From NCBI RefSeq assembly GCF_037201965.1, contig NZ_CP147518.1, positions 4,271,001 through 4,335,000 of the forward strand: 64,000 nucleotides of DNA. Direction: 5' to 3'. Under the pieces are notes generated by a model. It searched no databases. It was not told the DNA's origin and worked only from the letters and a program-made list of their open reading frames with translations. The position numbers and the translations under genes were made by a program. The stretch comes from Spirosoma sp. SC4-14. Lineage in GTDB: Bacteria > Bacteroidota > Bacteroidia > Cytophagales > Spirosomataceae. Below, one piece after another: positions 35,702 through 46,420 of the stretch (the stretch's first letter is position 1; each line of letters begins with the position of its first letter).

Positions 35702-38700
35702 CTAAAGGGCGTACGAGTGCTCGGGAGTTTGTCGGATCAGTGCTAGCGTGGCCAGTGTATCTAACAAGGGCTGTACTTTTTCCGGTTTGGTCCGTTGGAA
35801 TAAGGCGGCTACCTGTTTTGCATTTAGCGGAACACCCGCCTGCTGAACGACATCGCGGACGGCCTGCATTTGTTGGGCCAACCCTTTCGGCCATTCCTGG
35901 CGGCTAGCGGCAGACGGGGCACCGGTTACGGCTGCGGAGGCAGGCAGGTTGATACCTAGCTGTTGTTTCGGTCCAACGCCCGGAGCCTGGTATTCGGGCC
36001 GTAGATAGCGAATATGCCCAGCGGCTTCCTCAGCGGCCCGTTCGTGATTAAGTTGCACTAAACGGGTTAACAGTTCGCTGTCGGGCAGATCGTGCGGCCA
36101 TCCGTAGGCATCGGCTACGGCTGCATCAATTTGTTGATGCAAACTGAGTACTACCGATGCCAAACCTTGCTGATTAATGGTCTGCTCTTTGGCGCTAAGG
36201 GTTTCACCTTTCCGCAACTTTTCAACTACGTTGTACAGATCGGTTAGTGTTAGTGTAGGGTGGGCGTCCTGTTGTCGTTTCCGGAGAGCGTCTAACTGTT
36301 CAGCTAGTTCACGAATAGAGCTCTGCTGATATGGTGCGGCATCGGGAAATGGGAAGGGGTCAAAAGAACGAGATTTGACATAAACAGGCGTATTACCTCC
36401 TAAATCGCTACCCGTCGCCAGCGTCCATATTACATGAATCCTACTCGATAAAACTCCTAAATAGAAAGGGTCTTCTAAGGCAATAGCAACTAACTTATTG
36501 TCTGGCAAGATACTTGTATCGAGAAACTGAAAGATCCGATGTTTAGCTGTTTCAACAGTAGCAATGTAACGAGAGAGGGTACCTATCGCTGGCCTGAAAT
36601 TACTCCTAGGCTCGCCAAATACCCACCAGTTATCCCGGTATGATGCTCTATTATTTTGGTCACGTTCGGGTTTTACATTGTCAAGAACATGTTGGTAAAC
36701 TAGAGGGTAATTATCTAAAACTTGTTGAGCAGACAAACCAAATAAGTCGATTACGTAAACTATTCTTGGTTTATCTGTTAAATCTCTTCCATTGCGGTAA
36801 GGCCGTATGTGTCTGGATAAACCAGGAATCTTTTCCAAACCTAATTCTAGTGCTTTGCTATAAGAAATAATGAATCCTGAGCCCATAAGTTGAAAACCAC
36901 GACTCGCTAATTTTTCGTTTGCCTTTAGTGGTAACGCAGTATCTACCTCTACACCTATTGTCAGATTAGCTAATATCCTTCCTTCTTTTCTTTCGAAAGA
37001 GACTTCTGCCGCATCATCACCTACAGGAACACTAGCTGTCTTTACAGTTAGTAACAGCCCCGATAGATGTGCGCCAGAACTTAAATGGGTATTTTTTTCC
37101 GCAACTGTCATAGCAATGGTTACGGCCGCGCCGTCTGCGCTTTCAACCCAAGGATGATCAGGTATGGCAAACTTCAACGTTAATGCGGGTATATCACCTT
37201 CTAAAAACGGCTGCATGACACGCCGATTGAAGGTTTGCTTTAGACTATTGGTCGTGATAAAACCGAACCGTTCGGCATATCCTTGTTTCACCTGTTCGGC
37301 TGCATTGTACCACCAGTACATGACCAAATCAGCCGAATCAGGTACTCTGTCCTTGTATGTTTTTCGTAGGGCTTCCGTATAGCCATCGCCTAATGCATCA
37401 CGCATGCGGGCGGGACCAACGAACGGTGGATTACCAACGATAAAATCAGCTTGCGGCCACTCGGCGGGTCGTGGGTTGGGGTAGTCGTAGACCGTCACTC
37501 GGGCGGATTCATCAGGTATGGACTGGCCAGTCATGGGGTGAAACTTGGTCGTTATTCCATCCCACCTCGTAACAAATTGGCCACTAGCATCAATGCGCGC
37601 AACTGGCGGGCCGTGCTGCAATACGGCGTCTTGATGGTGTATGTTTTCGTATTCATCCAATAGCGGCTGCGGCAATTCGCTCATGCCGTGAGTCCGTAGA
37701 TGCCACTGTAAATAGCCAATCTTTAACACTACGTCGGCAATTGCTGCCGCACGCGGGTTCAATTCCAGGCCCAACAGTTGCCTGGGCGAAATAGTCGTAC
37801 CTCCGCTAAGGTTAAGCAGTGCCGTTTGTCCATACGAATTGATTGCGGCCAAGACTTCACCTTCCAGGCGCTTCAGGTGCTCGAGCGTTACGTACAAGAA
37901 GTTGCCCGAACCACAGGCAGGGTCCAAAATTTTGATGCTGGTTAACCGCCGTAGAAATCGTTCCAGTTCGGCGCGGGCGTTTTTATCTTTTCCCTCATTT
38001 AATAACTGAGCGGCCGCAGCCTGAGCCGCTGCCCATTCCCGACGCAGCGGCTCCAACACTGTCGGCAATACCAATCGTTCGACGTATCGGCGCGGGGTAT
38101 AGTGAGCCCCTAAACTATGCCGTTCGCGGGGATCTAAGGCCCGTTCCAGAAGCGTGCCAAAAATAGCGGGTTCGACGGCCGTCCAATCGGCTTCAGCCGC
38201 TTTGAGAAGTAAGTCAATCTGATCGGCCGATAATGGCAATGCTCTGGCATCGTGAAAAAGCTTACCGTTGAATTTGCGTAACCTTGCCTTTAGATCGGGC
38301 GAAAAGCCGCCGGTGTCCATCGTATGCCATAGCGATTCTAAAGCCTCGGGCAGAAGTCCCCGTAATTCGGGTTGTGCGTATTGACGCAGCATTCCCGTAA
38401 ACGATTCTTTCGGAATTAACCCAACGTCCTCCGAAAACATGGTAAACAGGCAACGCATCAGGAACTGTGCAACCAGATCGGGCGCATGTCCGACTTTCTC
38501 TAATTGGGTGGAGAGTTTAGCCAGGTATTCGGCCAGTTCCCGGGTCACGCGGGCCGCCCGGCGACTGGGGTCCAGTTCGCGCGGATCAGTCCAGATCTGC
38601 CGTAACATCGCCCGCGTTTCTTCTTCGGCTAGCTTCGAGAGCGGTAGCCGGTAGCGGGTCTGATCGGGAAAAGGTACGTACTGATCGCCAACCCCCGCAA

Positions 38701-39232
38701 AATTGCTGTAAAGATCGATACAGTACCCAACGTCGATAACCAGCACAAACAAAGGTTGAGGTTCACTGGCCGGTAAGGCCCGCACGTACCGTAATGCCTG
38801 CTGGCGGGCGGTCTGCATCATCTGCCCCCATTTGGTCGTGCCCCGTACGGCGTGACCTTGTCGACGTTTTTCCGGAGCCAATCCCAGTTCGGCGCGCTCG
38901 GCCGCCTTTTGCTGATCAGGGGTATTGGTTCCCTGTTTGGTCTCCAGCACAAAACAGCCGCGTTTATAGAGGTCAATCCGACCAATTGAAGCCCCCCCTC
39001 TTGAAATTTCCTGCTGGGAAGGCATAGTATTAGCTTAGCTAATACTATGCCTTCCCAGCAGGAAATTCACGGCCCGTTCGAAGACGTACGAATCCTGAGC
39101 GGGCTTGTCGGTCGTTGGGTCAGGATGAGGTACGCCAATGAGATCACAAAGGTCCTGTAGAAACAGACTATAATTAGCCCGTTCGGCCCCGCCGGAGGGC
39201 TTCCAGCGGGCTTCAAAGTCGGTGTAGCGCAT
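35702..39232 (-). pseudogene. MmeI-like restriction-modification enzyme (type IIG/IIL) split by a palindrome
   Basis: Two in-frame parts make one gene. The N-terminal 65 codons (from 39232, MRYTDFEARWKPSGGAERANY ... YVFERAVNF) end at a TAA at 39035-39037. The rest opens again at ATG 39025 and runs 1107 codons. The second part starts with a nuclease motif of the MmeI type (D18, nine residues, E28-T-K30 in GRIDLYKRGCFVLETK). A helical spacer, the methyltransferase with DPACGSGNFLY (SAM motif I) and VGNPPFVG (motif IV, NPPF) and a target-recognition region follow. In one polypeptide such enzymes cut and methylate DNA. The stop lies in a 63-bp palindrome just before the nuclease motif, so the full enzyme is probably not made; internal initiation at 39025 would keep nuclease and methylase. 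Confidence 0.85.
39005..39067. repeat. 63-bp perfect palindrome within the MmeI-like gene
   Basis: Arms 39005-39035 and 39037-39067 (31 bp each) are perfect reverse complements around one T. The core reads GGCATAGTATTAGCT then AGCTAATACTATGCC. In the minus-strand frame it adds about 15-20 codons and an in-frame TAA between YVFERAVNF and the nuclease motif. No second copy was seen in the window. Confidence 0.92.
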
Positions 39233-39427
39233 AGTGAAGGAAAACGGTCGATAAGCCGCTTAGGCTAGTAAAGCTGAATGGGCATGATTTATAATAGGAT
39301 CAGAATTCGCTTCGAAAGGCGAATAAACAGGGACCGTACGCAAAACATGATACTGAATCAGCCAAGTACTATTAAGCATATTTCCCAAATCTGAAAGGCT
39401 TCATTGATTTAAGTAATCACTTTTTGA

Positions 39428-40840
39428 CTACTCACGTAGCAAATGTGACCACCTTTGTGACGTTTGAAGCCACTTCTCCCAAAAATCTGTTTCTGGTACA
39501 ATCTCGAGCAACACACTTATAAATAGTAGAGCTAAAGCTTTTTCACTTAACCAGTATAGATCTTTTGCCGGTAATGCCTTCCCCTTTAAACTTTCATCGT
39601 AGTGCGTTAAGTAATTTCGGTTATTCTTAACATCCTTAATAAATGTTTCCTTGTCGCCGAGTAAGGCATTTAGAGCTTGTACCCCTGGATCATCAATCAA
39701 TTCACGAAGACGTTTAGCCAGCGTAGGTTCGTTGCCGAACACCAGCTTCTCTTTGATAAACGCTCTATATTCTTCATTTTGAACCTGCTCTAAAATCTCA
39801 TTTTTCATTGCCGAGTAAGCCGCTTTGTCCATCTGATGATTATTCTTCCGCTTCCTATGGTACGATTCGAGCGCTTGAACAATATCCTTAAAATGAAACT
39901 CACTAAAGCTGTTTTCCCTAGCCATGTTTTCGGCCAAAATCTGGATTATAATCGATAACTCAGGGTATAAGCCAAACCACTTTGTAAAAAGTGATGGCAT
40001 ATGAAGGCCTAAAGATGGATAAGTAAGATTAAATTTATCGGGACTATACGGTTCCGTAAAGGGCGAGTCTGTAATTCGCAAATAGGCGTCAATGGGAATG
40101 TCGACCCTACCCCTGTGTTGACTAATGTAATGGTGATCCGGATGATAAAAGTTAACTTTTTCCATTCGGCAAGGTTTACCTGTATTGATAGTTAGCCAGT
40201 GAATAAATTGTTTATTATAACCTAGCAGCGCATCATAAGGCAGTTCTTTTGAATTATGTGTCTCAATGACCAGTTGAGCGCCGTGCTTGAAGTTAATCGT
40301 TGATGAGTAAGAAGTAGCTGCCGAGTAGCTATAGGTGAATTGAATACGCCCTTTCACCTCATCATTGATAGCGAAATCAATCGCATCAGGCTTTTCAAAG
40401 TGGATATCCAACGGTGACCGTAGATCCCTCAATACCTTTTTTGAAAGTCCCGACTGATTTAACCATTCGAATAAGTTGCTGACTTCGGCAATACACTTTG
40501 TAAATAGCAGCCCCGCTATATCTGTTTTCTGTATTCCTAAAAACGCAGTATTTACGCGCCAAGTAGACGTTAATGTACCTGTCTCAGAAGCAAAATTTTG
40601 ATTAGTTGCGAAACAATTACATAAAGTGATTTGTCCCCCGTTTGGGGTTTCTCCAAGTATAATATCGACATCATCGGGAATTGTCATAAAAGAGCCGAAG
40701 TCACTTCTTCCGTTGTGGACGGCAGATCCCAGCGTTAATATGATTCCTTCTTGAGGGGTATAGCTCAACGTGCCAGTTGCCTTTTGAGGCTGGTCGATAT
40801 TCAGGTACCATAATCCGCTGATCTCGAATGCTTCTTTCAT
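39428..40840 (-). CDS. ApeA-like HEPN-domain protein, probable anti-phage factor
   Basis: The 470-aa protein has the look of ApeA. An N-terminal beta-rich domain (EISGLWYLNIDQPQKATGTLSYTPQEG ... ITLCNC) is followed by a helical region and a C-terminal HEPN domain with the catalytic R-x4-H motif in NNRNYLTHYDES (Arg408 and His413). HEPN proteins of this type are RNases, and ApeA has been reported as a single-gene anti-phage system that likely cuts RNA to stop infection. It is AT-rich compared with core genes and is divergent from the KAP NTPase across 149 bp. The family call rests on domain layout and motif only. Confidence 0.75.
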   Translation of the reverse strand: MKEAFEISGLWYLNIDQPQKATGTLSYTPQEGIILTLGSAVHNGRSDFGSFMTIPDDVDIILGETPNGGQITLCNCFATNQNFASETGTLTSTWRVNTAFLGIQKTDIAGLLFTKCIAEVSNLFEWLNQSGLSKKVLRDLRSPLDIHFEKPDAIDFAINDEVKGRIQFTYSYSAATSYSSTINFKHGAQLVIETHNSKELPYDALLGYNKQFIHWLTINTGKPCRMEKVNFYHPDHHYISQHRGRVDIPIDAYLRITDSPFTEPYSPDKFNLTYPSLGLHMPSLFTKWFGLYPELSIIIQILAENMARENSFSEFHFKDIVQALESYHRKRKNNHQMDKAAYSAMKNEILEQVQNEEYRAFIKEKLVFGNEPTLAKRLRELIDDPGVQALNALLGDKETFIKDVKNNRNYLTHYDESLKGKALPAKDLYWLSEKALALLFISVLLEIVPETDFWEKWLQTSQRWSHLLRE

Positions 40841-40989
40841 GACAAGTAGTGTGTTATGGGAAAAGACTTATAAAGAAAATTGCTTGACAGATTCATTTAT
40901 AAAATGGCATAAACAGAATGTTTAAGCTATAAGGGACGACATACTACTGTTTGTTGTAGCTCGTAGCTTAAAGCTTTTTCTGATCTCAA

Positions 40990-43107
40990 ATGGAACTTGA
41001 TAAACCCGTTGCTGATCATTCCAGTGATCGCTTTCAGCGTTACAATTTCGCAAAACGAATCGCTCAAACGATTCTCGCCCGTCCCCAGAAGGACTCACTC
41101 ACGATAGGCTTATATGGTAAATGGGGTGAAGGCAAAACGTCTGTTATTGAATTCATCAGCCGAGAACTAGAGCATAAAGCAGTAATAATCCGCTTTAACC
41201 CCTGGCAGTTTGCAGGGGAACGAGTTCTTATTATGGCATTCTTTGAGCAGCTTGCGGAGGCCGTCAATATTCAGCTACTTTCAAAAGGAGACAAACTAGC
41301 CCAAACGATAAGAACCTACGGCGGTCTGGCCACTTTAGGCAAGTTCATCCCAAAGGAAGCAGTAGAGTCTTTTGCTAGTTTTTTCTCCAAAACATCTTTA
41401 TCTGGTCACCACAAGAAAATATCTGAAGCACTTGGTAAATCAGCAAAACCAATCGTAATCTTCATTGATGATATCGATCGTTTAGAATCTACAGAAATTC
41501 AAGCCGTTTTTAAACTGGTTAAGATTGTAGCTGATTTCCCTAATATCGTCTATCTCTTAGCCTTTGATCCTGACCGAGTAATCGATGCATTACGGGGAAC
41601 TTTTGGTGACGGCCAAGCATATCTGGAGAAGATCATTCAGGTACCGCTAACGCTTCCCAAGGCGCAACCCGCTGCACTGCGTAAGTACACCTATGATCTT
41701 ATTGCCCAGGCAGTCAACCAGCCAGAGCTATCGATTTCAGAGGATGAATTAAATTTTTTTCGGATAAATTTCGAGGAACATCTTGCGGATTATATTGTAA
41801 CTCCCCGTGATCCTGCCCGCATTAGTAATGCTATTCGATTTTCCCTACCAATGTTGAGCCAGGAAGCTCATATCGGTGATCTGATGTTATTGGAGGCTAT
41901 CAAAGTTTTATATCCTACACTCTACCAATCGATTCGGAATAATCCCCAAACCTATTTACGAGCCTATGATTTGTTAGGATCTACTCGAGACTTTAATAAA
42001 ACGGCGGAAGATAAGAAAAAGGCGATAGCTGATATAGACTCCCATTTGGATTATTTACCTGCTACCGCCCGTCAAAACCTGCAGAAGCTAGTACAAAAAC
42101 TGTTCCCTCAGTTAGATGGCTTATACAGGAACATAAGTTATGGCGACGATTCTAGGTATAAAAAGTGGCATCAACAGAAGCGGTTATGCTCATATGCATA
42201 CTTTGAGCGCTATTTCACTTATGCTGTTATTGAAGGTCAGATTTCAGATATAGTGTTTGAAACACTGCTTTCCCAAATAGAATTACAACCATTAGATAGT
42301 GCGGTCGCCTTTTACGAACGAGAATTAGGAAACATTGACCCGCATGACTTTATTCTTAAGCTACGGTTTTTCGAAGGCAGCTTCACAGAGCATCAGGCAA
42401 AGCAATTGGCTTATTTGTTATGCCGACTTAGCCGCCATTTTTTTATTAATGACGACATTATGTTCAGCCTTGCCGATCAAACAGCCGGTCAAATAGAAAA
42501 GTACATTTCTTTACAACCCAAGGAAGATCAGGTAATTCTTGGAAAGAATCTCATTGAAACCATTAACCCCTTGCCATTTGCTTTACCCTTTCAAGCTGCT
42601 TTAAGACGGAGCAACATTAGAAATAATGATGATACGCTGTTAAGCGATGAGGTTATCAATTCTATTGAGCAGACTCTCTTTGATCGTTTATTAACTGAAA
42701 TAGAACCTCTTACCTTTTTTACCGATTTTATTCAGAGCGACTTACGAATACTGTTTCAGTCATGGGCAAAGAATAAACAGGCAACTGCTACGTTACGCGA
42801 ACGAACAATAAAACTCCTAGATGCTGACGCTGGGTTTAGTTTGATACTGCTCAGAATTATGGCACCCTCTGTATTCATTGTCAATTTAGGCCAAACCTAT
42901 AAGTCCGAAATAAGGGAAGAGGATTTTAGTATATTGCAGACTATTACTGACGGCTATAAACTGTATCAAGCAACCATTGATCAATACGGCCAGCAGTCCT
43001 ATTCACCTAAAGAATACAAGCCAGGCTACTCTAAACTGTCTGATATGGAGATTGTTGGCCAATACCAACAGATGTTCGGAGAATTTATGCAATCTCTTAA
43101 TAGTTAA
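40990..43107 (+). CDS. KAP-family P-loop NTPase
   Basis: The 705-aa protein has the KAP fold. Walker A is GLYGKWGEGKTS (about 40-51), Walker B is IVIFIDDIDRLE (Asp160/Asp161), and KLVKIVADFPNIVYLLAFDPDRVIDAL is the usual sensor region. IIRFNPWQFAGE is another KAP signature. No transmembrane insertion is evident within the ATPase part, unlike animal KAPs. The C-terminal 350 residues are helical and unrecognised. KAP NTPases are frequent in bacterial defence islands, and the neighbours fit that, but the target is unknown. Codon and base use is AT-rich. Confidence 0.88.
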   Translation: MELDKPVADHSSDRFQRYNFAKRIAQTILARPQKDSLTIGLYGKWGEGKTSVIEFISRELEHKAVIIRFNPWQFAGERVLIMAFFEQLAEAVNIQLLSKGDKLAQTIRTYGGLATLGKFIPKEAVESFASFFSKTSLSGHHKKISEALGKSAKPIVIFIDDIDRLESTEIQAVFKLVKIVADFPNIVYLLAFDPDRVIDALRGTFGDGQAYLEKIIQVPLTLPKAQPAALRKYTYDLIAQAVNQPELSISEDELNFFRINFEEHLADYIVTPRDPARISNAIRFSLPMLSQEAHIGDLMLLEAIKVLYPTLYQSIRNNPQTYLRAYDLLGSTRDFNKTAEDKKKAIADIDSHLDYLPATARQNLQKLVQKLFPQLDGLYRNISYGDDSRYKKWHQQKRLCSYAYFERYFTYAVIEGQISDIVFETLLSQIELQPLDSAVAFYERELGNIDPHDFILKLRFFEGSFTEHQAKQLAYLLCRLSRHFFINDDIMFSLADQTAGQIEKYISLQPKEDQVILGKNLIETINPLPFALPFQAALRRSNIRNNDDTLLSDEVINSIEQTLFDRLLTEIEPLTFFTDFIQSDLRILFQSWAKNKQATATLRERTIKLLDADAGFSLILLRIMAPSVFIVNLGQTYKSEIREEDFSILQTITDGYKLYQATIDQYGQQSYSPKEYKPGYSKLSDMEIVGQYQQMFGEFMQSLNS

Positions 43108-43262
43108 GCACAATGAATGGAGATTCCATTGCCACAGACTGAAGTAGAAGCGGTGGCCAGTCTTTTGTAATTTTATAGAAATGGAAATCAAGCCGTTGTA
43201 ATTCACGTAGGGTTTTGAACCTTTAGATTTATTAAATGGATTCGACAGGTCAGGTTTCCTTA

Positions 43263-44153
43263 TTATTTGTAATTCTCAATGTTTACCATGCCTAAAGAGC
43301 TAGGAGAAGCCACTTTGAATTCTATCTGAAGTCCTTGAGTTGAGCAAGCTGAAAAAATTTCTGCTTTTGACTCTTCGCTCATTTGATTACCAAAGATTAC
43401 TTCTTTATAACAATGCTTGGGTACTATAAAAGTACGATCCTCTTTAGTAATTGCCCTGTTATGGGCATCTTTTATTGATTTCACAAATCTATATTCTTTT
43501 TCATGCTTCCATTCTCTATATTTTGTAGTAAGTAAACGTAATATAAACAAAGGTAGCTCTTTATATTTTTGCTGAATTTCCCATATATACTCCAAGCCAG
43601 GAAAGTCTTTATCTACATATGTCACATCTCCTCCTAATATCCCGGCCCAAGGCAATAACTCTAAACAATCACGCATAGAAATACCGACACAAAAGCCTTT
43701 AAAGTCTGCAGCATATCCTTTCCACATCGGTTCTTCCGTCGCGGATTTACAAAAGCAAAAGACTCCATGATGCTGATTAAATAACTCATAAAATTGATTC
43801 TTTCTAGCCTGTTGTTTATCTGGTGTGCTAAATCGCTCTTCATATAGATATTTGGCAACAGATTTTAACTGTGCATCACTAAGTGTACTCCCTGCCAATC
43901 TACTTTGATAAAGATAGTTTTTTTCTAATGTTTCGGGGCTAAAGTCGAAAACTACAGGATAACGACAATCATCTGGATCCTCAAAATCTGTTAAAGGTGC
44001 AGAGAAATATAATTCTTGCTTGGTCAATATTTCAGGGTGGAACGATTTTTCCCATATTCTATACTTATAGCACATTTCTGGTAAAAATGTCTTTAGTATC
44101 TCTAAATCGTCAGTTTCGCCTGACTCAGTGTGAAAATCGTCCCAGGACTTCAT
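43263..44153 (-). CDS. DUF2971-domain protein
   Basis: The 296-aa protein matches the DUF2971 pattern: YKYRIWEKSF near the start, LYFSAPLTDFEDPDD, GVFCFCKSATEEPMWKGYAADFKGFCVGIS, VTYVDKDFPG and REWKHEKEYRFV. The function of the domain is unknown; genes of this type are often found among mobile and defence genes. It converges on the KAP gene with a 155-bp gap. It is clearly AT-rich, a sign of transfer. Confidence 0.85.
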   Translation of the reverse strand: MKSWDDFHTESGETDDLEILKTFLPEMCYKYRIWEKSFHPEILTKQELYFSAPLTDFEDPDDCRYPVVFDFSPETLEKNYLYQSRLAGSTLSDAQLKSVAKYLYEERFSTPDKQQARKNQFYELFNQHHGVFCFCKSATEEPMWKGYAADFKGFCVGISMRDCLELLPWAGILGGDVTYVDKDFPGLEYIWEIQQKYKELPLFILRLLTTKYREWKHEKEYRFVKSIKDAHNRAITKEDRTFIVPKHCYKEVIFGNQMSEESKAEIFSACSTQGLQIEFKVASPSSLGMVNIENYK

Positions 44154-44363
44154 AAATGCGGATTATGATAATTTAAAATAAAAATTTACCTCAGCAATTT
44201 TCTAACCCATCCACAAATTCTGGCTGTATGTATCCGTTAGCCTGCCAGAAATATTAATGATTAGCGCGTTGAATAATTGATTTGTTACGATTCACTAGTG
44301 GTTAGATTGGCTCTCTATAGCTTACCACTTATGTCAAAGAAGGTCTTTAACCTATACAAATAA

Positions 44364-45533
44364 CTAGGCTTCACTATACCGTTTTAGCTTAGCTAAAATC
44401 TTCTGGTATTCCACAAACGAAATATAGAAATCCCGGCAAGCATCATGGTTGCTGAACTGAAATCCTTCATGCAGACCGCTATTTGTTTTAAATTCTAACT
44501 CCCCATACAACGTGACCGGAATTTGATAGTTGTCTTTGAATCGTCGGTCAGGCTGGCCGTTCTTATTAACTTTTGCCCAGGTATGACTTACCACTTTACT
44601 GTCAGCAGGTACTCCTTCTTCCTCCACAAATTGAACGCTGGAGAAACCAAGCTTTAATTCGTGATAACCAATGATAGCAAATTCCCTGATTGAACTGAAC
44701 ATGATAATAAAATCAGGGTAGATGTAAATATCGGCTCCGTTCTGGTTGTGAAAGTGAAAAGCGGGATAGGTACAGCTAATTTCATCGAGGTTTTTTAAGT
44801 CAACCTGTGTTATTGTCCGCTTTACACTGGTGGAAGCAGCAGAACGAGTAACGACTCTATCTTGGTAATAGGATCCGGTTATGTCCCAAATTTTCTTCGA
44901 CTGGGCAAGGGCATTGAATAGATTAGCCGTTCGTAGGTAATTGAATTTAATATCCCCTTCAAGCTCGATTTCCAAATTCATCAGGCTACCCTCTACTCCG
45001 GATGCCAGCGCCTTCAGGGTTTCCTGCTGAGTTTCAATATCTGTTTTGAGCTCCTCAATTATGGACTTCTTAAATAGATTAAGCAATACGATTCGGCTCA
45101 GTAAGAGCTTCATCTTGGTTGTACCCAACGCTCTTTGCACTTTAGGAATTTCAGTACCCAGTTCCTGACGCTGCTGGTGAGCTAACAAAATGGTTTCCTT
45201 TATACCCGCCATATCCTGACTGGTTACCTCTTGGATATCCAACGTTAAGATATTATCCAGATGGCTTGGCAAATAAAAGCCATGCGGCACCTCTGGCAAT
45301 CTGGGTTGTTCCGGAGCCGGTAATGATGCGGGTTGCTGTGAGGGCCTGGCCCCACCAAGTTTTTCTCGGTATGATAGGCCCGTGCCGGGTATCCCTACGT
45401 TCAAATAGGTGCCTCGACTGGAAACGTTTAAGCTGGCCCCCCTTACTCCGATAGTCGTGCTTATGCCCCTACTGCTTAAGTTAATCCGAACACCTGGTAT
45501 TATTTTGATGCGCTTACTGTATCGCCAAGCCAT
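44364..45533 (-). CDS. DUF4236-domain protein
   Basis: The first 55 residues (MAWRYSKRIKIIPGVRINL, SSRGISTTIGVRGASLNVSS, GTYLNVGIPGTGLSYREKL) are a textbook DUF4236 domain of unknown function. The remaining 330 residues contain a coiled stretch (VQRALGTTKMKLLLSRIVLLN) and an uncharacterised C-terminal region with YIYPDFIIMF. The gene is 31 bp upstream of nothing on its own strand but follows the TerB-like gene with a 31-bp gap, so both are one operon. Confidence 0.85.
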   Translation of the reverse strand: MAWRYSKRIKIIPGVRINLSSRGISTTIGVRGASLNVSSRGTYLNVGIPGTGLSYREKLGGARPSQQPASLPAPEQPRLPEVPHGFYLPSHLDNILTLDIQEVTSQDMAGIKETILLAHQQRQELGTEIPKVQRALGTTKMKLLLSRIVLLNLFKKSIIEELKTDIETQQETLKALASGVEGSLMNLEIELEGDIKFNYLRTANLFNALAQSKKIWDITGSYYQDRVVTRSAASTSVKRTITQVDLKNLDEISCTYPAFHFHNQNGADIYIYPDFIIMFSSIREFAIIGYHELKLGFSSVQFVEEEGVPADSKVVSHTWAKVNKNGQPDRRFKDNYQIPVTLYGELEFKTNSGLHEGFQFSNHDACRDFYISFVEYQKILAKLKRYSEA

Positions 45534-45564
45534 TGTGTGAATAGAATTACAGAGTGGTAGAGGA

Positions 45565-46029
45565 TTATAAAACGGTAGAGTTCTTTATCAGTAGCACTTC
45601 GATAATTTGTCTGGCCAGGGTTTCATCCACCTGTAAACCGGCCTGCAAATCTTCCAACAGCTTTTGCTCTGCGGCATCAACCACGCCATCAGCAAGGACA
45701 AAATCAACGGCAGTCGCAAACAGTTGAGGCTTCCGATTCTCACTAATCATCGGCATGGCCAGCGCAACGATGGAAGCGATGTCTTTTACCTGCATATAAT
45801 AGGTAAGAAATTTCCGGTAAATATCGACGATCGGTAAGAAACGGAAAGCCGGACGTGTCACCAGATAGCGACTAAAGGCATCTATTTCTTCTTCACTGGC
45901 TTCGCCATCGGCATATAAGCAGCAAAAGAGAATGCCGATAAAGGCTTCGTCTTCATTATAAATTTGAACTGGAGGTACTGTAGGTTTGGCACTTGGCGTT
46001 TGCGAAAATAATCGGTCAAAGAGTCCCAT
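45565..46029 (-). CDS. TerB-like protein
   Basis: The 154-aa protein has two TerB-type acidic helical repeats: FCCLYADGEASEEEIDAFSRYL and VDFVLADGVVDAAEQKLLEDL, each with the A-DG-x-E spacing of the tellurite-resistance TerB/co-chaperone DjlA N-terminal fold, which binds metal ions. TerB-like proteins occur in stress and phage-defence contexts. It is the first gene of a two-gene operon with the DUF4236 gene. No other ter gene is present. Confidence 0.8.
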   Translation of the reverse strand: MGLFDRLFSQTPSAKPTVPPVQIYNEDEAFIGILFCCLYADGEASEEEIDAFSRYLVTRPAFRFLPIVDIYRKFLTYYMQVKDIASIVALAMPMISENRKPQLFATAVDFVLADGVVDAAEQKLLEDLQAGLQVDETLARQIIEVLLIKNSTVL

Positions 46030-46420
46030 ATTCGTTTGATAAATGATAACACTACTGATTATAAGAGCTGAGATTAGCCGCGTCAGCGATTTTAGTAGTT
46101 AATCGGTGATAAGCAGAAAAGGTGAATGAAGGAATAGGAATTATCTTTTCTGCCCACCTGACAAGTTCGTTGTCTTTATAGATAAGCAGCCGGAAAACCT
46201 TTGAATCAACACCTATTGCACCCATTGTCACTAATCAGACATCTTATGAAAGCAGTCTGGTTGGCTTTTATAAGCCGGGAAAAATACGGTATTTCAAGAG
46301 GGTGTTTTTCCCGGTCGAATCACTTCAGCAGTTATCTACGGGTAAGCCGATAACTTACTTTAGAAAAGTAGGTAGCCTGTAATCCTCTAAAGTCTATATT
46401 TACAGCGAATAAAAAACACT
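46030..46420. other. Intergenic region before the XRE gene
   Basis: This 391-bp stretch separates the divergent TerB-like and XRE genes. TACTTT/AAAGTA (46356-46370, three-base centre) is a small palindrome about 50 bp before the XRE start and could be its operator. TATATTTA near 46398 is close to a Bacteroidota -7 box, but no -33 TTTG was found at proper spacing. No gene is supported here. Confidence 0.35.

Noticed and set aside
35702-39025. BREX PglX methyltransferase
   Set aside because: The D-x9-ExK nuclease motif and gene layout fit MmeI-like enzymes, and no brx genes are present.
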